NCBI GenBank assembly: GCA_934631985.1
Contig: CAKTYE010000005.1
Span: 1-64,000 of the forward strand
Reading direction: 5' to 3'
DNA from: an uncultured Clostridia bacterium
GTDB lineage: Bacteria > Bacillota > Clostridia > Christensenellales > Aristaeellaceae
Length of the DNA stretch: 64,000 bases
The notes below the pieces were generated by a model, which made no database searches, was not told where the DNA came from, and was given only the letters and a program-made list of their open reading frames with translations. Every line of letters starts with the position of its first letter. The stretch's first letter is position 1. This document shows, one piece after another, positions 25,441-34,522 of the stretch. The translations under genes were made by a program, and so were the position numbers.

Positions 25441-27522
25441 TTATTGAAAGGCAACCTCCAGTGAGAACGGTGCGTCGCTGGCTTCGCCCAGCGCAAAGTC
25501 ATAAACGCCCTGCGGGCTGTGGAGCTGACCGTCATGGTCGTAGATCGTCAGCATATCGGCGCGCAGCGGGAGGCTTACCCGCAGGCTTTCGCCGGGGGCC
25601 AGCGATACGCGCTGCCAGCCGATCAGCCGCCGAACGGGCTGCATCAGCCGATGCACTCTGCCGTGGGCATAGCATTGCACAACGGTCTCTCCGGCGCGGT
25701 CGCCGACGTTTTCTACCGTGACGGACAGTTCCGCAGTCTCGTCCGCAGTCAGCGCCGCTTTGCTGACGGCAAAGTCACGCAGCGCGAAGGTGGTGTAGCT
25801 CAGGCCATGCCCGAAGGGGTACAGCGGCGCGCTGCTTGCATCCAGATAGAAGGACACATAGGGATTGCTCCCGTGATTCGGGCGGCCTGTGGACAGGTGA
25901 TCGTGATGGATGGGAATCTGTCCCAGGCAGCGGGGCCAGGTCATGGACAAATGCCCGGAGGGATTCGCTTCCCCCGTCAGCAGCCGCGTGATGGCTTCCG
26001 CGCCCATGGTTCCCGGGAACCATGCCGCCAGCACCGCATTGCACTGCGCCGCCGTCTCGGCGATCATCAGCGGACGGCCGGAGAACAGCACCAGCACGAT
26101 CGGCTTTCCAAGGCTGCAAAGCTGCGCAAAGGCGGCTGCGTCCTCCGGGGGCAGGGTCGGATTTGTTTTGCTCTGCGCTTCGCCGGTTTCCCACTGCGGC
26201 TCGCCCGCCGCGAAAAGGATCACATCCGCCTCCTTCGGTGTACACAGGGTGAGGCTGTCGCGGGTCGCCAGCGCTTCCGCCAGCGTCGCACACTCCGCCG
26301 TGGAGCCGTCTGCGGCCCAGCCGCCCAGCAGACCGTGATCCTGCGCACGGGAGCCGGTGAGCGCCACCTTTGCACCGGGCTTCAGGGGCAACGCGCCCTC
26401 GTTTTTCAGCAGCACGCAGGAGCGCAGCGCCGCCTCCAGCGCGGTTTCCCGGTGCTGCGCGTTCGTCCAGCTTGCCTGCTGCCGCGCATGGGTCCACTGA
26501 TCCCAATCTCGTTCAAACAGGCCCAGCTTGTTTTTCAGCGTCAGGATGCGCAGGCAGGCCCGGTCAATGCTGGCTTCGGATACCTTGCCCGCCTGCACCT
26601 GCGCCGCAAGGGTACGCAGGTAGACCATGCTCATCATGTCCATGTCCAGCTGCGCGTCCATGCAGCGCACCGCTGCGTCACCCGCGTCCGCGGCAACGCC
26701 ATGCGTCAGCAACTCGCCGGGGGCATTCCAGTCGGAGATGGTCACGCCGTTCCAGCCCCAGCGCTGGCGCAAAATGCGGTTCATCAGCCAGTCGCTGACG
26801 ACCGCAGGCTCCCGGTCAATGGGCGTAAAGGCGGGCATCACCATGTCGCAGCCCGCGTCCAGCACCGCCTTGAAGGGCGGCAGATAGACGTTGAACATCT
26901 CCGTGTGGCTCACATCCACGGGCATGTAATCCTGCCCGGCCTGCGCCATGCCGTAGCCTGCAAAGTGCTTGGCGCAGCAGGTCAGGTGCTGCGCGTCCAG
27001 ATTGCCGCGAACGCCGCGCACCATGGCTGCACCCATCTCCGCGCATAGCAGCGAGGACTCGCCGGGGCTTTCCATGCACCGCCCCCAGCGGGGATCGCGC
27101 ACTACGTCAACCATGGGTGCAAAGGTCGCGTGTATACCTGCCGCCGCGGCCTCCTCGGCGCTGATTTCCCCCATCTGCGTCGCATAGCGCGTGTCGAAGG
27201 TGCAGCCCATCGCCAGCGGAATTGGGAAGATGGTCCGTGCGCCGTGAATAATGTCCTTCATAATAATCGGCGGGATGTGATGCGGACTGCGTGCCTGAAT
27301 ATCCTTGCACAGCGCGGCACTCTTTTCCGCATCCGCGTCCAGGTCGCAGATCAGGCTGCCCGCCAGCAATAGCTCCCGGGGCGTTAAGTGCAGCTCAGCC
27401 ATCGGCCCGGTAGGCTCGCTGATGCCGTCCACACAGGCGGAAAGCGGAAGCTGACATAGCTGCCCGATTTTTTCTTCCAGGGACATGTCCTTCAGCAGTT
27501 CCTGTAATTGCTCAGTCGTCAT
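25441..27522 (-). CDS. Glycoside hydrolase family 3 beta-glucosidase
   Basis: This 693-aa retaining glycosidase hydrolyses terminal beta-linked glucose or xylose. The GH3 N-terminal barrel covers residues 1-310, with the family motif CAKHFAGYG and the nucleophile Asp in GVTISDWNAPGELL. The alpha/beta sandwich (about 340-560) and a fibronectin-III-like domain (about 600-693) follow. No signal peptide is seen, so it acts in the cytosol on imported oligosaccharides. The start is ATG 27522, with AAGGAG 9 nt upstream; a TTG two codons earlier is too close. It is followed 27 bp later by the DtxR-like gene. Confidence 0.93.
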   Translation of the reverse strand: MTTEQLQELLKDMSLEEKIGQLCQLPLSACVDGISEPTGPMAELHLTPRELLLAGSLICDLDADAEKSAALCKDIQARSPHHIPPIIMKDIIHGARTIFPIPLAMGCTFDTRYATQMGEISAEEAAAAGIHATFAPMVDVVRDPRWGRCMESPGESSLLCAEMGAAMVRGVRGNLDAQHLTCCAKHFAGYGMAQAGQDYMPVDVSHTEMFNVYLPPFKAVLDAGCDMVMPAFTPIDREPAVVSDWLMNRILRQRWGWNGVTISDWNAPGELLTHGVAADAGDAAVRCMDAQLDMDMMSMVYLRTLAAQVQAGKVSEASIDRACLRILTLKNKLGLFERDWDQWTHARQQASWTNAQHRETALEAALRSCVLLKNEGALPLKPGAKVALTGSRAQDHGLLGGWAADGSTAECATLAEALATRDSLTLCTPKEADVILFAAGEPQWETGEAQSKTNPTLPPEDAAAFAQLCSLGKPIVLVLFSGRPLMIAETAAQCNAVLAAWFPGTMGAEAITRLLTGEANPSGHLSMTWPRCLGQIPIHHDHLSTGRPNHGSNPYVSFYLDASSAPLYPFGHGLSYTTFALRDFAVSKAALTADETAELSVTVENVGDRAGETVVQCYAHGRVHRLMQPVRRLIGWQRVSLAPGESLRVSLPLRADMLTIYDHDGQLHSPQGVYDFALGEASDAPFSLEVAFQ

Positions 27523-27701
27523 TTGCAATAGCTCCTTTGCGAAATCAGCCCCTGCGGCGGCAGGGGTCTGGGGAAAAGGTTCGGCCTGGGAGAGGGTGTT
27601 TCCTGCTTGTGGGGAGGAGGGAAATGTGCGGGGATGGGAGGAAAGAACCTTGATGCAGGGAGGGAAGGGTGCGTTTTGATGAGAGGGATGGGAGGGAGCG
27701 G

Positions 27702-27766
27702 CTGAGAGAGTATCCTCCTGCCGCCCTCGGGGCGGCCGCCCTTCCTATGCGGAGGGAGGCTTTTGG
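27702..27766. repeat. Dispersed hairpin repeat, bipartite
   Basis: GAGTATCCTCCTGCCGCCCT then GGGCGGC and CTTCC-tatgc-GGAGGGAGGC. It is in reverse orientation and sits 31 bp before copy 2 of the 330-nt element. Confidence 0.75.
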
Positions 27767-27797
27767 GGGCGGGGGCGGCATGCAGATTTTGGTGCAG

Positions 27798-28131
27798 GTA
27801 ACTTTTGGCTGCACATGCCAGGTCTAAGCGACAAGGCGTTCCGGCGGCTGTATACGGTCAGCCGCCGGAATGCCATGGAGCGGAACCGAAGGAGACCCCG
27901 GTTGTGTCCCCCCTGGGAAGGCTCCGATCCAGGCGATGGCTGGGGGCAGCCATGGGATCCGGGGGCCAGCCTTAGCTGCATGGAAAATTTGGCTGGCTCC
28001 CGGGCGGCTTTGCCTACTTTGCCCGAGTGCAAAGTAGGTCGTCCGTCCGCAGACGGACGAAATTCTCTCTAGCTGAAAGTACATCGCGGTGGTGTGCCGC
28101 CGGGACTGGATGCATGTCTGTGACTTTATAA
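27798..28131 (+). ncRNA. 330-nt structured repeat element, copy 2
   Basis: This is the reference copy. Hairpin I is at 27836-27875. The variable hairpin ATGGCTG-gggg-CAGCCAT is near 27932. The long stem CCGGGGGCCAGCC / GGCTGGCTCCCGG has one G-T pair. The hairpin CCTACTTTGC-ccgagt-GCAAAGTAGG is near 28012, and CGTCCGTC-cgca-GACGGACG follows. The 3' part ends TGTGACTTTATAA as in copy 1. It lies in the gap between the GH3 gene and the end of the clostripain gene, with no promoter recognised. The T-A to C-G compensatory pair between this copy and the others supports RNA folding. Confidence 0.65.
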
Positions 28132-28169
28132 AGAAACAGCCTTCATTCTCCAGCCGCCGCTTTCCCACC

Positions 28170-30248
28170 TTACAGTTCAAACTCAATAAACTCCGACCAC
28201 TGCGTTTCTCCATAAATATCCGTCAGCTGGAAGCAATAGAGATAGCTCGATTCGCTGCCCTCCAGTGAATAGAAACCAAACTCCAGCGTACCGTTTGCGC
28301 CCACCGTGATGGGGTCGCCGTCGAAGGTGTCCTCCTGAATTTCACCGTCTTCGTCCTCGTAATACATGGGGTAGGTGGGGATGATCTCATCGCCCTCCTT
28401 CAGGGGCGTGGTGCCGCGCACGGGCAGACCGTGATCGTCATAGCCCTGGGTGAAACCGAGAATCGTCCAGTCGCTCTGGGCGCTCTTGCGGGTCACCAGC
28501 AGATAACCCTCCTCGCCGTTGCACTTCACGGGGATGATGCTGCGCCGCATGCCGCCGTTAACCAGTTGGTCATACAGCACCACAAGCTGATCGTCCAGCA
28601 TGGGCCAGCTGCCGTCAAAATTGCTGACAATCTCGCCGGTCTCCCAGTTGACGCCGGCGTTCTGCATCGCGCCCAGCTCCACATAGATGGTGTCCTCGTC
28701 GTCGCTGGCGTTTAGGTAGAGCAGGCCCTCCACCAAGCTGAGGTTGTTCAGCTCGTCCTGGGTCAGCTGCATGGCGCAGGCATACACCGCGTCCGAGGTG
28801 GTGGAGGAGCCAACATCGCTCATGTATCCCCACAGGCTTTCCGTGGGTTCGCTGCTCGTCTCCGGGGTGATGCCGCCTACATACACCTCATCGCTGTGGC
28901 TGCCCCATAGGGAGGACGTGACAGGCGGCAGGTCGGCGGTCACGTCGGCGGCCTGCGCGGGAACGTCCTCCTCAGTGACGGTGTAGCCGGAGGTGGGCGT
29001 GGTATTCATGCCCCACAGGCTGCCGGTCAGCACGTTCGATGCGGTTTCCGTGGTGAGCTGCTGGGGAGCCTGCGCGGTGAACACATAGTCGCCGCCGCTG
29101 CGCAGGGAAGCATAGCCCCATACGAAGTCCGTATAATTGGGATACGTTTCGGCGCAGTCGTATTGCAGGCCGTCAAAGGAACCCTCGGGGAAATAGATGC
29201 TCAGCCCTGTCAGGTAGTCGAACTTTTCCGTACCCACATTGTAGCGCACGGCCTGCTGATAGGCGCTGTCCAGCACCGCCGCGGTCTGCGGGGCGATGGA
29301 GCGGGTCGCGTCCAGCAGGGCAGCAAAGTCCACCATGTCCGAGGAAGCGTCGTCGAAGGAGCCGAAGGCATACATGCGCTGACGGGCGCGGCTGAAGGTC
29401 GCCAGCTGACCGTTATCCAACGCCTGGGTCAGATAGGCGGCATAGGTCTCCATAGCATTCACCACGGCCTCCATGGCGGGGAGATAGGTGACGCTCATGC
29501 TCAGATAATCGTCAGGATTTTCCTCGGTGCAGGCCTGCATGTAAGCGTCCGCCATGGTGACGGCAAGGGCCTGCGTGTCCATGCCGGGATCGTCGCTCAG
29601 GGCGGAGAGCCAGCCCGTGTAGTTCCAGCCGATGCCGGGCTCCAGCTCCTCGCTGGCGACCATGTAGGTCGCATAGTGACGCAGGTGCGCCGCCGTTTCG
29701 TAGGTCGCCATCAGGCAAGCGTCAAAGCCCACAATGTCAAAGGTGAAGCCGCCCTGTGCCTGGGTGAAATTGTACAGCGCATCGTTGATCTCATGCAGGG
29801 ACAGGCTGTCGTAATCGGCGGTTTCATCAAAGCAGACGCCCGACGCGGAGCCGCCGCCGTGGTTCCAGAACACCAGCACATAGCGGTCCGCCGGGAAATT
29901 CGACACGCCCCAGTCCAGAAAATCCTCCAGCGTGGACTGTTCGCCCATGCTGGCCCAGGACAGCGTTTCCAAATTGTAAAAGCCGCCGTCAGCGATGGTG
30001 AAGCGGTTCAGGGCGTTGGGGGTTAGGTCCTCATCATCCCATTCCACCGCGCCGCCCGCCTGTACGGCAACGGTGATGCTGCCGGAGGTGTTGCCCTCGC
30101 ACATTTCATACAGGTCGGCTACACAGGCGCTTTGCAGGTCTGTGCCGCACATGTACATCAAAACGGTGGTCGTTGTTTCAGCCCGGGCTGCGGACAGGGA
30201 TACCGGCAGCAGCGTCAGGGCCAGCAGGCATGCGATCAGCTTTTTCAT
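28170..30248 (-). CDS. Secreted clostripain-family cysteine peptidase (C11)
   Basis: This 692-aa secreted protease has a signal peptide (KKLIACLLALTLLPVSLSAA then RAE). The C11 catalytic dyad is visible: His in VFWNHGGGSASG (about residue 130) and Cys in VGFDACLMATYE (about residue 185), with TVLMYMCGTDLQSACVADLY as the first strand. Family members cleave after Arg or Lys. The C-terminal 250 residues are a beta-rich domain of unknown role. The start is ATG 30248, with AAAGGA about 8 nt upstream. Its own promoter is at 30281-30310. Confidence 0.92.
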   Translation of the reverse strand: MKKLIACLLALTLLPVSLSAARAETTTTVLMYMCGTDLQSACVADLYEMCEGNTSGSITVAVQAGGAVEWDDEDLTPNALNRFTIADGGFYNLETLSWASMGEQSTLEDFLDWGVSNFPADRYVLVFWNHGGGSASGVCFDETADYDSLSLHEINDALYNFTQAQGGFTFDIVGFDACLMATYETAAHLRHYATYMVASEELEPGIGWNYTGWLSALSDDPGMDTQALAVTMADAYMQACTEENPDDYLSMSVTYLPAMEAVVNAMETYAAYLTQALDNGQLATFSRARQRMYAFGSFDDASSDMVDFAALLDATRSIAPQTAAVLDSAYQQAVRYNVGTEKFDYLTGLSIYFPEGSFDGLQYDCAETYPNYTDFVWGYASLRSGGDYVFTAQAPQQLTTETASNVLTGSLWGMNTTPTSGYTVTEEDVPAQAADVTADLPPVTSSLWGSHSDEVYVGGITPETSSEPTESLWGYMSDVGSSTTSDAVYACAMQLTQDELNNLSLVEGLLYLNASDDEDTIYVELGAMQNAGVNWETGEIVSNFDGSWPMLDDQLVVLYDQLVNGGMRRSIIPVKCNGEEGYLLVTRKSAQSDWTILGFTQGYDDHGLPVRGTTPLKEGDEIIPTYPMYYEDEDGEIQEDTFDGDPITVGANGTLEFGFYSLEGSESSYLYCFQLTDIYGETQWSEFIEFEL

Positions 30249-30280
30249 GAGCATCATCCTTTGCGTTAGACATTTTCTTC

Positions 30281-30310
30281 ATTGTACGCCGGGCAGACAG
30301 CATCCGTCAA
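30281..30310 (-). promoter_or_regulatory. Promoter of clostripain gene
   Basis: Minus strand: the -35 is TTGACG, the spacer 18 bp and the -10 TACAAT. Confidence 0.65.
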
Positions 30311-30421
30311 GCTGTACTGTGGGACAGGCTGCGGCGGGAAAAATGTAGGCGGCAGAACAGTTCTAAAAAACGGTGCAGCCGCATAGATAACATTGAGCAG
30401 AAAATGCAAGGAGCAAGACGC

Positions 30422-30619
30422 ATGAGCAAAAAGAGCTGGCGGCAGGCATTTCCCTGGGGCGCGCTGTTTCTTGCGCTGCCGGCGCGGGCGCTGGCGGAGG
30501 AAAGCACAGGCGAGGCGGCGGTACATGCGCTGCTGGGCGTTGCCGTGACGGGGATCGTGTTTCTGCTGGTCTATGGGCGGCGGCTGCGCTATCGCGCGGA
30601 GCGGCGGGAGGAAGGGTGA
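30422..30619 (+). CDS. Small membrane protein
   Basis: This 65-aa protein is not recognised. A hydrophobic N-terminus (QAFPWGALFLALPARALAEE) looks like a signal peptide ending at ALA. A second hydrophobic helix (AVHALLGVAVTGIVFLLVYG) is followed by a basic tail RRLRYRAERREEG. AAGGAG lies 11 nt before the ATG. It may be a small membrane regulator or a random frame; the ribosome site and hydrophobic layout favour a real gene. Confidence 0.5.
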   Translation: MSKKSWRQAFPWGALFLALPARALAEESTGEAAVHALLGVAVTGIVFLLVYGRRLRYRAERREEG

Positions 30620-30743
30620 AAGGGAAAAAAGTAGAAAAGGTGCAGCCGGGAAGGACAAAATTCCTGATCGGCTGCTTTTTTGTGGACACGCAAGGGCAGC
30701 GGCAAGCAACACAAAAGCTGTGGAGCGCCAGGTGAAAGCGAAG

Positions 30744-30770
30744 ATTATAAACATATTTTATGTTTATAAT
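30744..30770. promoter_or_regulatory. 27-bp palindrome upstream of sugar ABC operon
   Basis: ATTATAAACA and TGTTTATAAT are perfect 10-bp arms around TATTTTA, 64 bp before the -35 box of the transporter operon. It is an operator or activator site candidate. Confidence 0.5.
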
Positions 30771-30833
30771 TGCGGAAAAGATAAAGAAGACAAAGAAATT
30801 GAGGATAAAATGCATGAAATATGTTTTAATATA

Positions 30834-30862
30834 TTGACATAGACAGTGGTACACCGTATAAT
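30834..30862 (+). promoter_or_regulatory. Consensus promoter of sugar ABC operon
   Basis: A perfect TTGACA (30834-30839), 17-bp spacer and perfect TATAAT (30857-30862) lie 145 bp before the first start. The 5' leader is long and could hold post-transcriptional control. Confidence 0.9.
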
Positions 30863-31007
30863 AAACACATAAAAGGACAACGATTCTGCTTGAAATGCTG
30901 CTGTAAGGTTTCCTAAACGTTTTCCGGAGACGAGGCGGAAGCTGTACCAAAGGCGAAAAAAGCAGCGGGTTGTTCGGAGAACGAAAGGAACAAAAAGGAG
31001 GATTCCC

Positions 31008-32552
31008 ATGTTGAAGAAACTGTGTGCGGTGCTGCTGACGCTGGCACTGCTGATGTCGTCCTGCATGGCGTTTGCGGAAAGCGGCGATACGGCAGTGGTA
31101 AAGGACTTTGGCGGTATTACGCTGAAGGTGTGGAAACCCCTGTGGTGGACAAGCGTTGTCACGTCTGACAGTGTGAATGAGGTTTGGAAGACGCTGGAAC
31201 AGAAATTCAACGTACACTTTGAATTCATTCAGCCCTCCGTGGGTTCTGAGCAGGAGCAGTTCAATCTGCTGATGGCTGGCGGCGAGCTGCCTGACATTAT
31301 CATGACGGACTGGAGCGGCACGGATCTGTACACTGGCGGCCTGGATAAGTATGTAGAGGAAGGCGTCATCATCGATCTGAAGGAGCATGCCGAGTGGATG
31401 CCCAACTATCTGCATTGCATCGAGACCTATGTCTCCGCTGAGGAGCAGAAGGAGTTCTCCACGGACAGCGGCTACATGACGCAGTTCTATGCTATTTCTC
31501 CCTATGAAGAGTATTCCTGCAACGGTCTGCTGCTGCGGGAGGACTGGCTGAAGGAGCTTGGCCTGGAACAGCCCACGACCCTGGATCAACTGGAAAACAT
31601 CCTGACGCAGTTTAAGGAAAAGGAAGGCGCAGAAGCTCCTCTGATGTTCCCGGAAACGGGCGTAGATCTGCTCAGCGGCTTCCTGGTATCTGCCTATGGC
31701 ATCGGCCCGGCCTTCTATCATGACGGCGATGTAGTAAAGTATGGCCCCGCCGAGGCGGCCTTCAAGGACTATCTGCTGAAGATGGCGGACTGGTATAAGA
31801 AGGGCCTGATCGATCAGGACTTTGTGTCCCGCGACCAGGAGGGCTATCGCCGCATGCTGACCACCAGCAAGACCGGCGCGGTCATCGACAGTCCCGATAA
31901 CGTGTACACCTACATGAAGGATATTGCCATTATGGCTGGCGGCACCTATCCTGTACTGAAGGAAGGTGAGCGCGTACACTACCGCTATAAGATGTATCAG
32001 TGCCGTCCGCCGTACTGCGCCGCCGTCTCCGCGGACTGCAAGAATGTGGAAGCGGCTATGACCGTGCTGGATTATGGCTATACCGAGGACGGCTGGATGC
32101 TGTGCAACTACGGCATCGAGGGCCTGACCTACAACATGGTGGACGGCGTGGCCGTGTTTACCGACGTGATTCTGAACAATCCTGAATACCCCTCGCTGCT
32201 GGACAGCTTTGCCCGCTACAAGTGGCACATCGGCCCCTTCCTGCGCTTCGAACATGAGTCCGATGCGGCAATCACTCAGGAGAATATGGGTACCCGCCGC
32301 GCCCTGACCGAAAATGCGGACGCCGACCAGGTGATGCCGCTGGTGACCCTGACGGCAGACGAAGGCTCCGAGTATGCGTCCATCATGAACCAGGTCAAGA
32401 CGTATCAGGATTCCGCCGTGGTGAACTTTATCACCGGCAAGAAGGATATTGAGACTGAGTTCGATGCATATCTGGCGGACCTGCATCGGCTGAATATCGA
32501 CCGTGCAATCGAAATTCAGCAGGCCGCGCTGGATCGCTACAACGCTCGCTGA
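31008..32552 (+). CDS. Extracellular solute-binding protein, LplA/YtcQ type
   Basis: This 514-aa substrate-binding protein belongs to a CUT1 sugar importer. The signal peptide is at residues 1-24 (LLTLALLMSSCMAFAES), with probable signal-peptidase cleavage after AFA. The Cys at 19 does not sit in a good lipobox, so membrane anchoring is uncertain. NVHFEFIQPSVGSEQEQFNL and AGGELPDIIMTDW are family features of the lobes. It is followed by two permeases. No ATPase gene is present, so a shared MsmX-type ATPase likely energises the system (established for this family). The ligand is unknown but local enzymes suggest mannosides. Confidence 0.9.
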   Translation: MLKKLCAVLLTLALLMSSCMAFAESGDTAVVKDFGGITLKVWKPLWWTSVVTSDSVNEVWKTLEQKFNVHFEFIQPSVGSEQEQFNLLMAGGELPDIIMTDWSGTDLYTGGLDKYVEEGVIIDLKEHAEWMPNYLHCIETYVSAEEQKEFSTDSGYMTQFYAISPYEEYSCNGLLLREDWLKELGLEQPTTLDQLENILTQFKEKEGAEAPLMFPETGVDLLSGFLVSAYGIGPAFYHDGDVVKYGPAEAAFKDYLLKMADWYKKGLIDQDFVSRDQEGYRRMLTTSKTGAVIDSPDNVYTYMKDIAIMAGGTYPVLKEGERVHYRYKMYQCRPPYCAAVSADCKNVEAAMTVLDYGYTEDGWMLCNYGIEGLTYNMVDGVAVFTDVILNNPEYPSLLDSFARYKWHIGPFLRFEHESDAAITQENMGTRRALTENADADQVMPLVTLTADEGSEYASIMNQVKTYQDSAVVNFITGKKDIETEFDAYLADLHRLNIDRAIEIQQAALDRYNAR

Positions 32553-32558
32553 TGCTTT

Positions 32559-32592
32559 GGGGCGGCTGTGCATAAAGATGTGCAGCCGCCCC
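32559..32592 (+). other. Intercistronic hairpin in the sugar ABC operon
   Basis: A GGGGCGGCTG / CAGCCGCCCC stem lies between the binding-protein stop and the first permease. Stems at this place often protect the upstream mRNA and let the binding protein be made in excess. There is no T run. Confidence 0.55.
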
Positions 32593-32628
32593 TCCTCCCA
32601 TGCGCTTAAGAACTGAGGTGAAACATTT

Positions 32629-33564
32629 ATGTCGTCTGTAGCCAGGCCCCGGGAGTCCTTCGGCGCACGGCTGATTAAAAACATCCGCCAGCGGCCTGCA
32701 ATTTATGTGATGCTGCTGTTCGTCGTTGCCGCGTTTATCATTTTCGCGTATGTTCCCATGGGGGGACTTATCATCGCGTTTCAGAAGTATGCGCCTCGGC
32801 TGGGCATTGCCGGCAGCAAATGGGTGGGCTTCAAATGGTTCCTGGAATTCTTCAATGACATGTTCTTCTTCCGGTTGATTCGCAACACCTTCACCATCAA
32901 CCTGCTGGACATTCTGGTGGGCTTTCCTATGCCCATTCTGCTGGCGGTAATGATGAATGCTCTGCGCTCCCGCAGAGCTAAGGCAACGCTGCAAACCATG
33001 ATGTATCTGCCGTATTTCATCTCCATGATCGTGATCTGCGGCATTATTTCCGACTTTTGCGCCCGGGACGGCATCATCAACGATTTGATCGCCGCCTTTG
33101 GCGGTCAGCGGACGGGCCTTTTGAATGAGCCTGCCGCCTTCCAGCCGATTTATGTGCTGAGCAACCTGTGGCAGATGGCCGGGTGGAACAGCATTATCTA
33201 TATGGCAGCCATGAGCGCCATTGACGCATCCCTGTATGATGCGGCTTATGTAGACGGTTGCGGTAAGCTGCGCCAGATGTGGCATGTGACGCTGCCCGGC
33301 ATTTTGCCGACCATTATCATCATGCTGATTCTGCGCATTGGCAACATGTTTACGGTGGGCTATGAAAAGATCATTCTGCTGTACAATCCCATGACCTACG
33401 AAACGGCGGATGTGATCTCCTCGTATGTATACCGCCGGGGCATTGAAGAATCCAACTTCAGCTATGCCACGGCAATCGGTCTGTTCAACTCCGTGCTGAA
33501 CTGCGTATTCCTGTTTGCAGCAAATGCACTCAGTCGTCGGGCAACGGAACAGAGTCTGTGGTAA
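32629..33564 (+). CDS. Sugar ABC transporter permease, LplB type
   Basis: This 311-aa permease has six membrane segments. The N-terminal segment VMLLFVVAAFIIFAYVPMGG and the EAA-like loop DAAYVDGCGKLRQMWHVTLP (about residues 204-223) mark the LplB/YteP branch. A ribosome site AGGTG lies 9 nt upstream. It forms a heterodimeric channel with the next gene product. It is second in the operon, 76 bp after the binding protein. Confidence 0.92.
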   Translation: MSSVARPRESFGARLIKNIRQRPAIYVMLLFVVAAFIIFAYVPMGGLIIAFQKYAPRLGIAGSKWVGFKWFLEFFNDMFFFRLIRNTFTINLLDILVGFPMPILLAVMMNALRSRRAKATLQTMMYLPYFISMIVICGIISDFCARDGIINDLIAAFGGQRTGLLNEPAAFQPIYVLSNLWQMAGWNSIIYMAAMSAIDASLYDAAYVDGCGKLRQMWHVTLPGILPTIIIMLILRIGNMFTVGYEKIILLYNPMTYETADVISSYVYRRGIEESNFSYATAIGLFNSVLNCVFLFAANALSRRATEQSLW

Positions 33565-33577
33565 GGGGGGAAGAAGC

Positions 33578-34459
33578 ATGGATGGCGTAAAGGAAAGACG
33601 AATTGATAAATTTTGGCGCGGCGTGATCTTCTTCCTGCTGCTGATTTTCGCGCTGATGTGTCTATACCCGGTGTTGTATGTGATCTTTGCTTCCTTTAGT
33701 GATCCCAACCAGCTAATGGCCCATTCCGGGCTGCTGCTGCATCCGCTGGGCTTTTCACTGGAGGGCTATAAGGTGGCGCTGAGCTATCAGAATATCGGCA
33801 CAGGTTACCTGAACACACTGTTTGTTGTCACGGTAGGTACGCTGGTAAACATGGTGCTGACAACACTGGGCGCTTATGCCTTGTCCCGGAAAGGCATCAT
33901 CGTCAACCGCTTTGTCATGCTGATGATTACCTTCTGCATGTTCTTTTCCGGCGGTATGATCCCTACCTTCCTGAATGTCAAAAATCTGGGGCTGTTAGAC
34001 AGCCTGTGGTCGCAGATTTTGCCAACCTGCATCAGCGTGTGGAACCTCATCATTCTGCGTACAGGTTTTCTGGGGGTGCCTGACAGCTTGGAAGAATCCG
34101 CGAAGCTGGACGGCGCAGGCGACTTTACCATTCTGGTGCGGATCGAAATGCCGCTGGTCAAGGCCAGCCTTGCGGTGGTGACGCTGTATTATCTGGTGGG
34201 ACACTGGAACTCCTGGTTTGACGCAATGATGTACATGCGCAGCCGGGATAGGTATCCGCTGCAATTGATCCTGCGGGAGATCTTGATTTCCAACACCTCC
34301 GGGTCTGTCAGCGGCTTTAATCCCAGTGAAGCGGATCTGTATAAGCAGCTGGTGAAATACACCACTACAGTGATTGCTACTCTGCCGATTTTGTTTATTT
34401 ACCCCTTCCTGCAAAAGTACTTTGTCAACGGCGTAATGGTCGGCTCGGTGAAGGGCTGA
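33578..34459 (+). CDS. Sugar ABC transporter permease, LplC/YtcP type
   Basis: This 293-aa second permease has a first helix FFLLLIFALMCLYPVLYVIF and the EAA loop ESAKLDGAGDFTILVRIEMP at about residues 172-191, plus the branch-typical motif MFFSGGMIPTFLNVKNLGLL. The start is ATG 33578, with AAGGGGGGAAG upstream, 13 bp after the first permease. The frame runs upstream into the previous gene without a ribosome site. Together with the LplB-type protein it builds the channel. Confidence 0.92.
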   Translation: MDGVKERRIDKFWRGVIFFLLLIFALMCLYPVLYVIFASFSDPNQLMAHSGLLLHPLGFSLEGYKVALSYQNIGTGYLNTLFVVTVGTLVNMVLTTLGAYALSRKGIIVNRFVMLMITFCMFFSGGMIPTFLNVKNLGLLDSLWSQILPTCISVWNLIILRTGFLGVPDSLEESAKLDGAGDFTILVRIEMPLVKASLAVVTLYYLVGHWNSWFDAMMYMRSRDRYPLQLILREILISNTSGSVSGFNPSEADLYKQLVKYTTTVIATLPILFIYPFLQKYFVNGVMVGSVKG

Positions 34460-34522
34460 GCGATAAGGCGGGCTTCCGCAGATAAGGCGGAAAGCTCTCA
34501 GGAGGAAAGGATTGCCTTTTTT

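Noticed and set aside
31008..31080. Lipoprotein signal in the sugar-binding protein
   Set aside because: Cys 19 is in MSSC, a poor lipobox, and a normal cleavage site AFA follows; lipidation is left open but not claimed.
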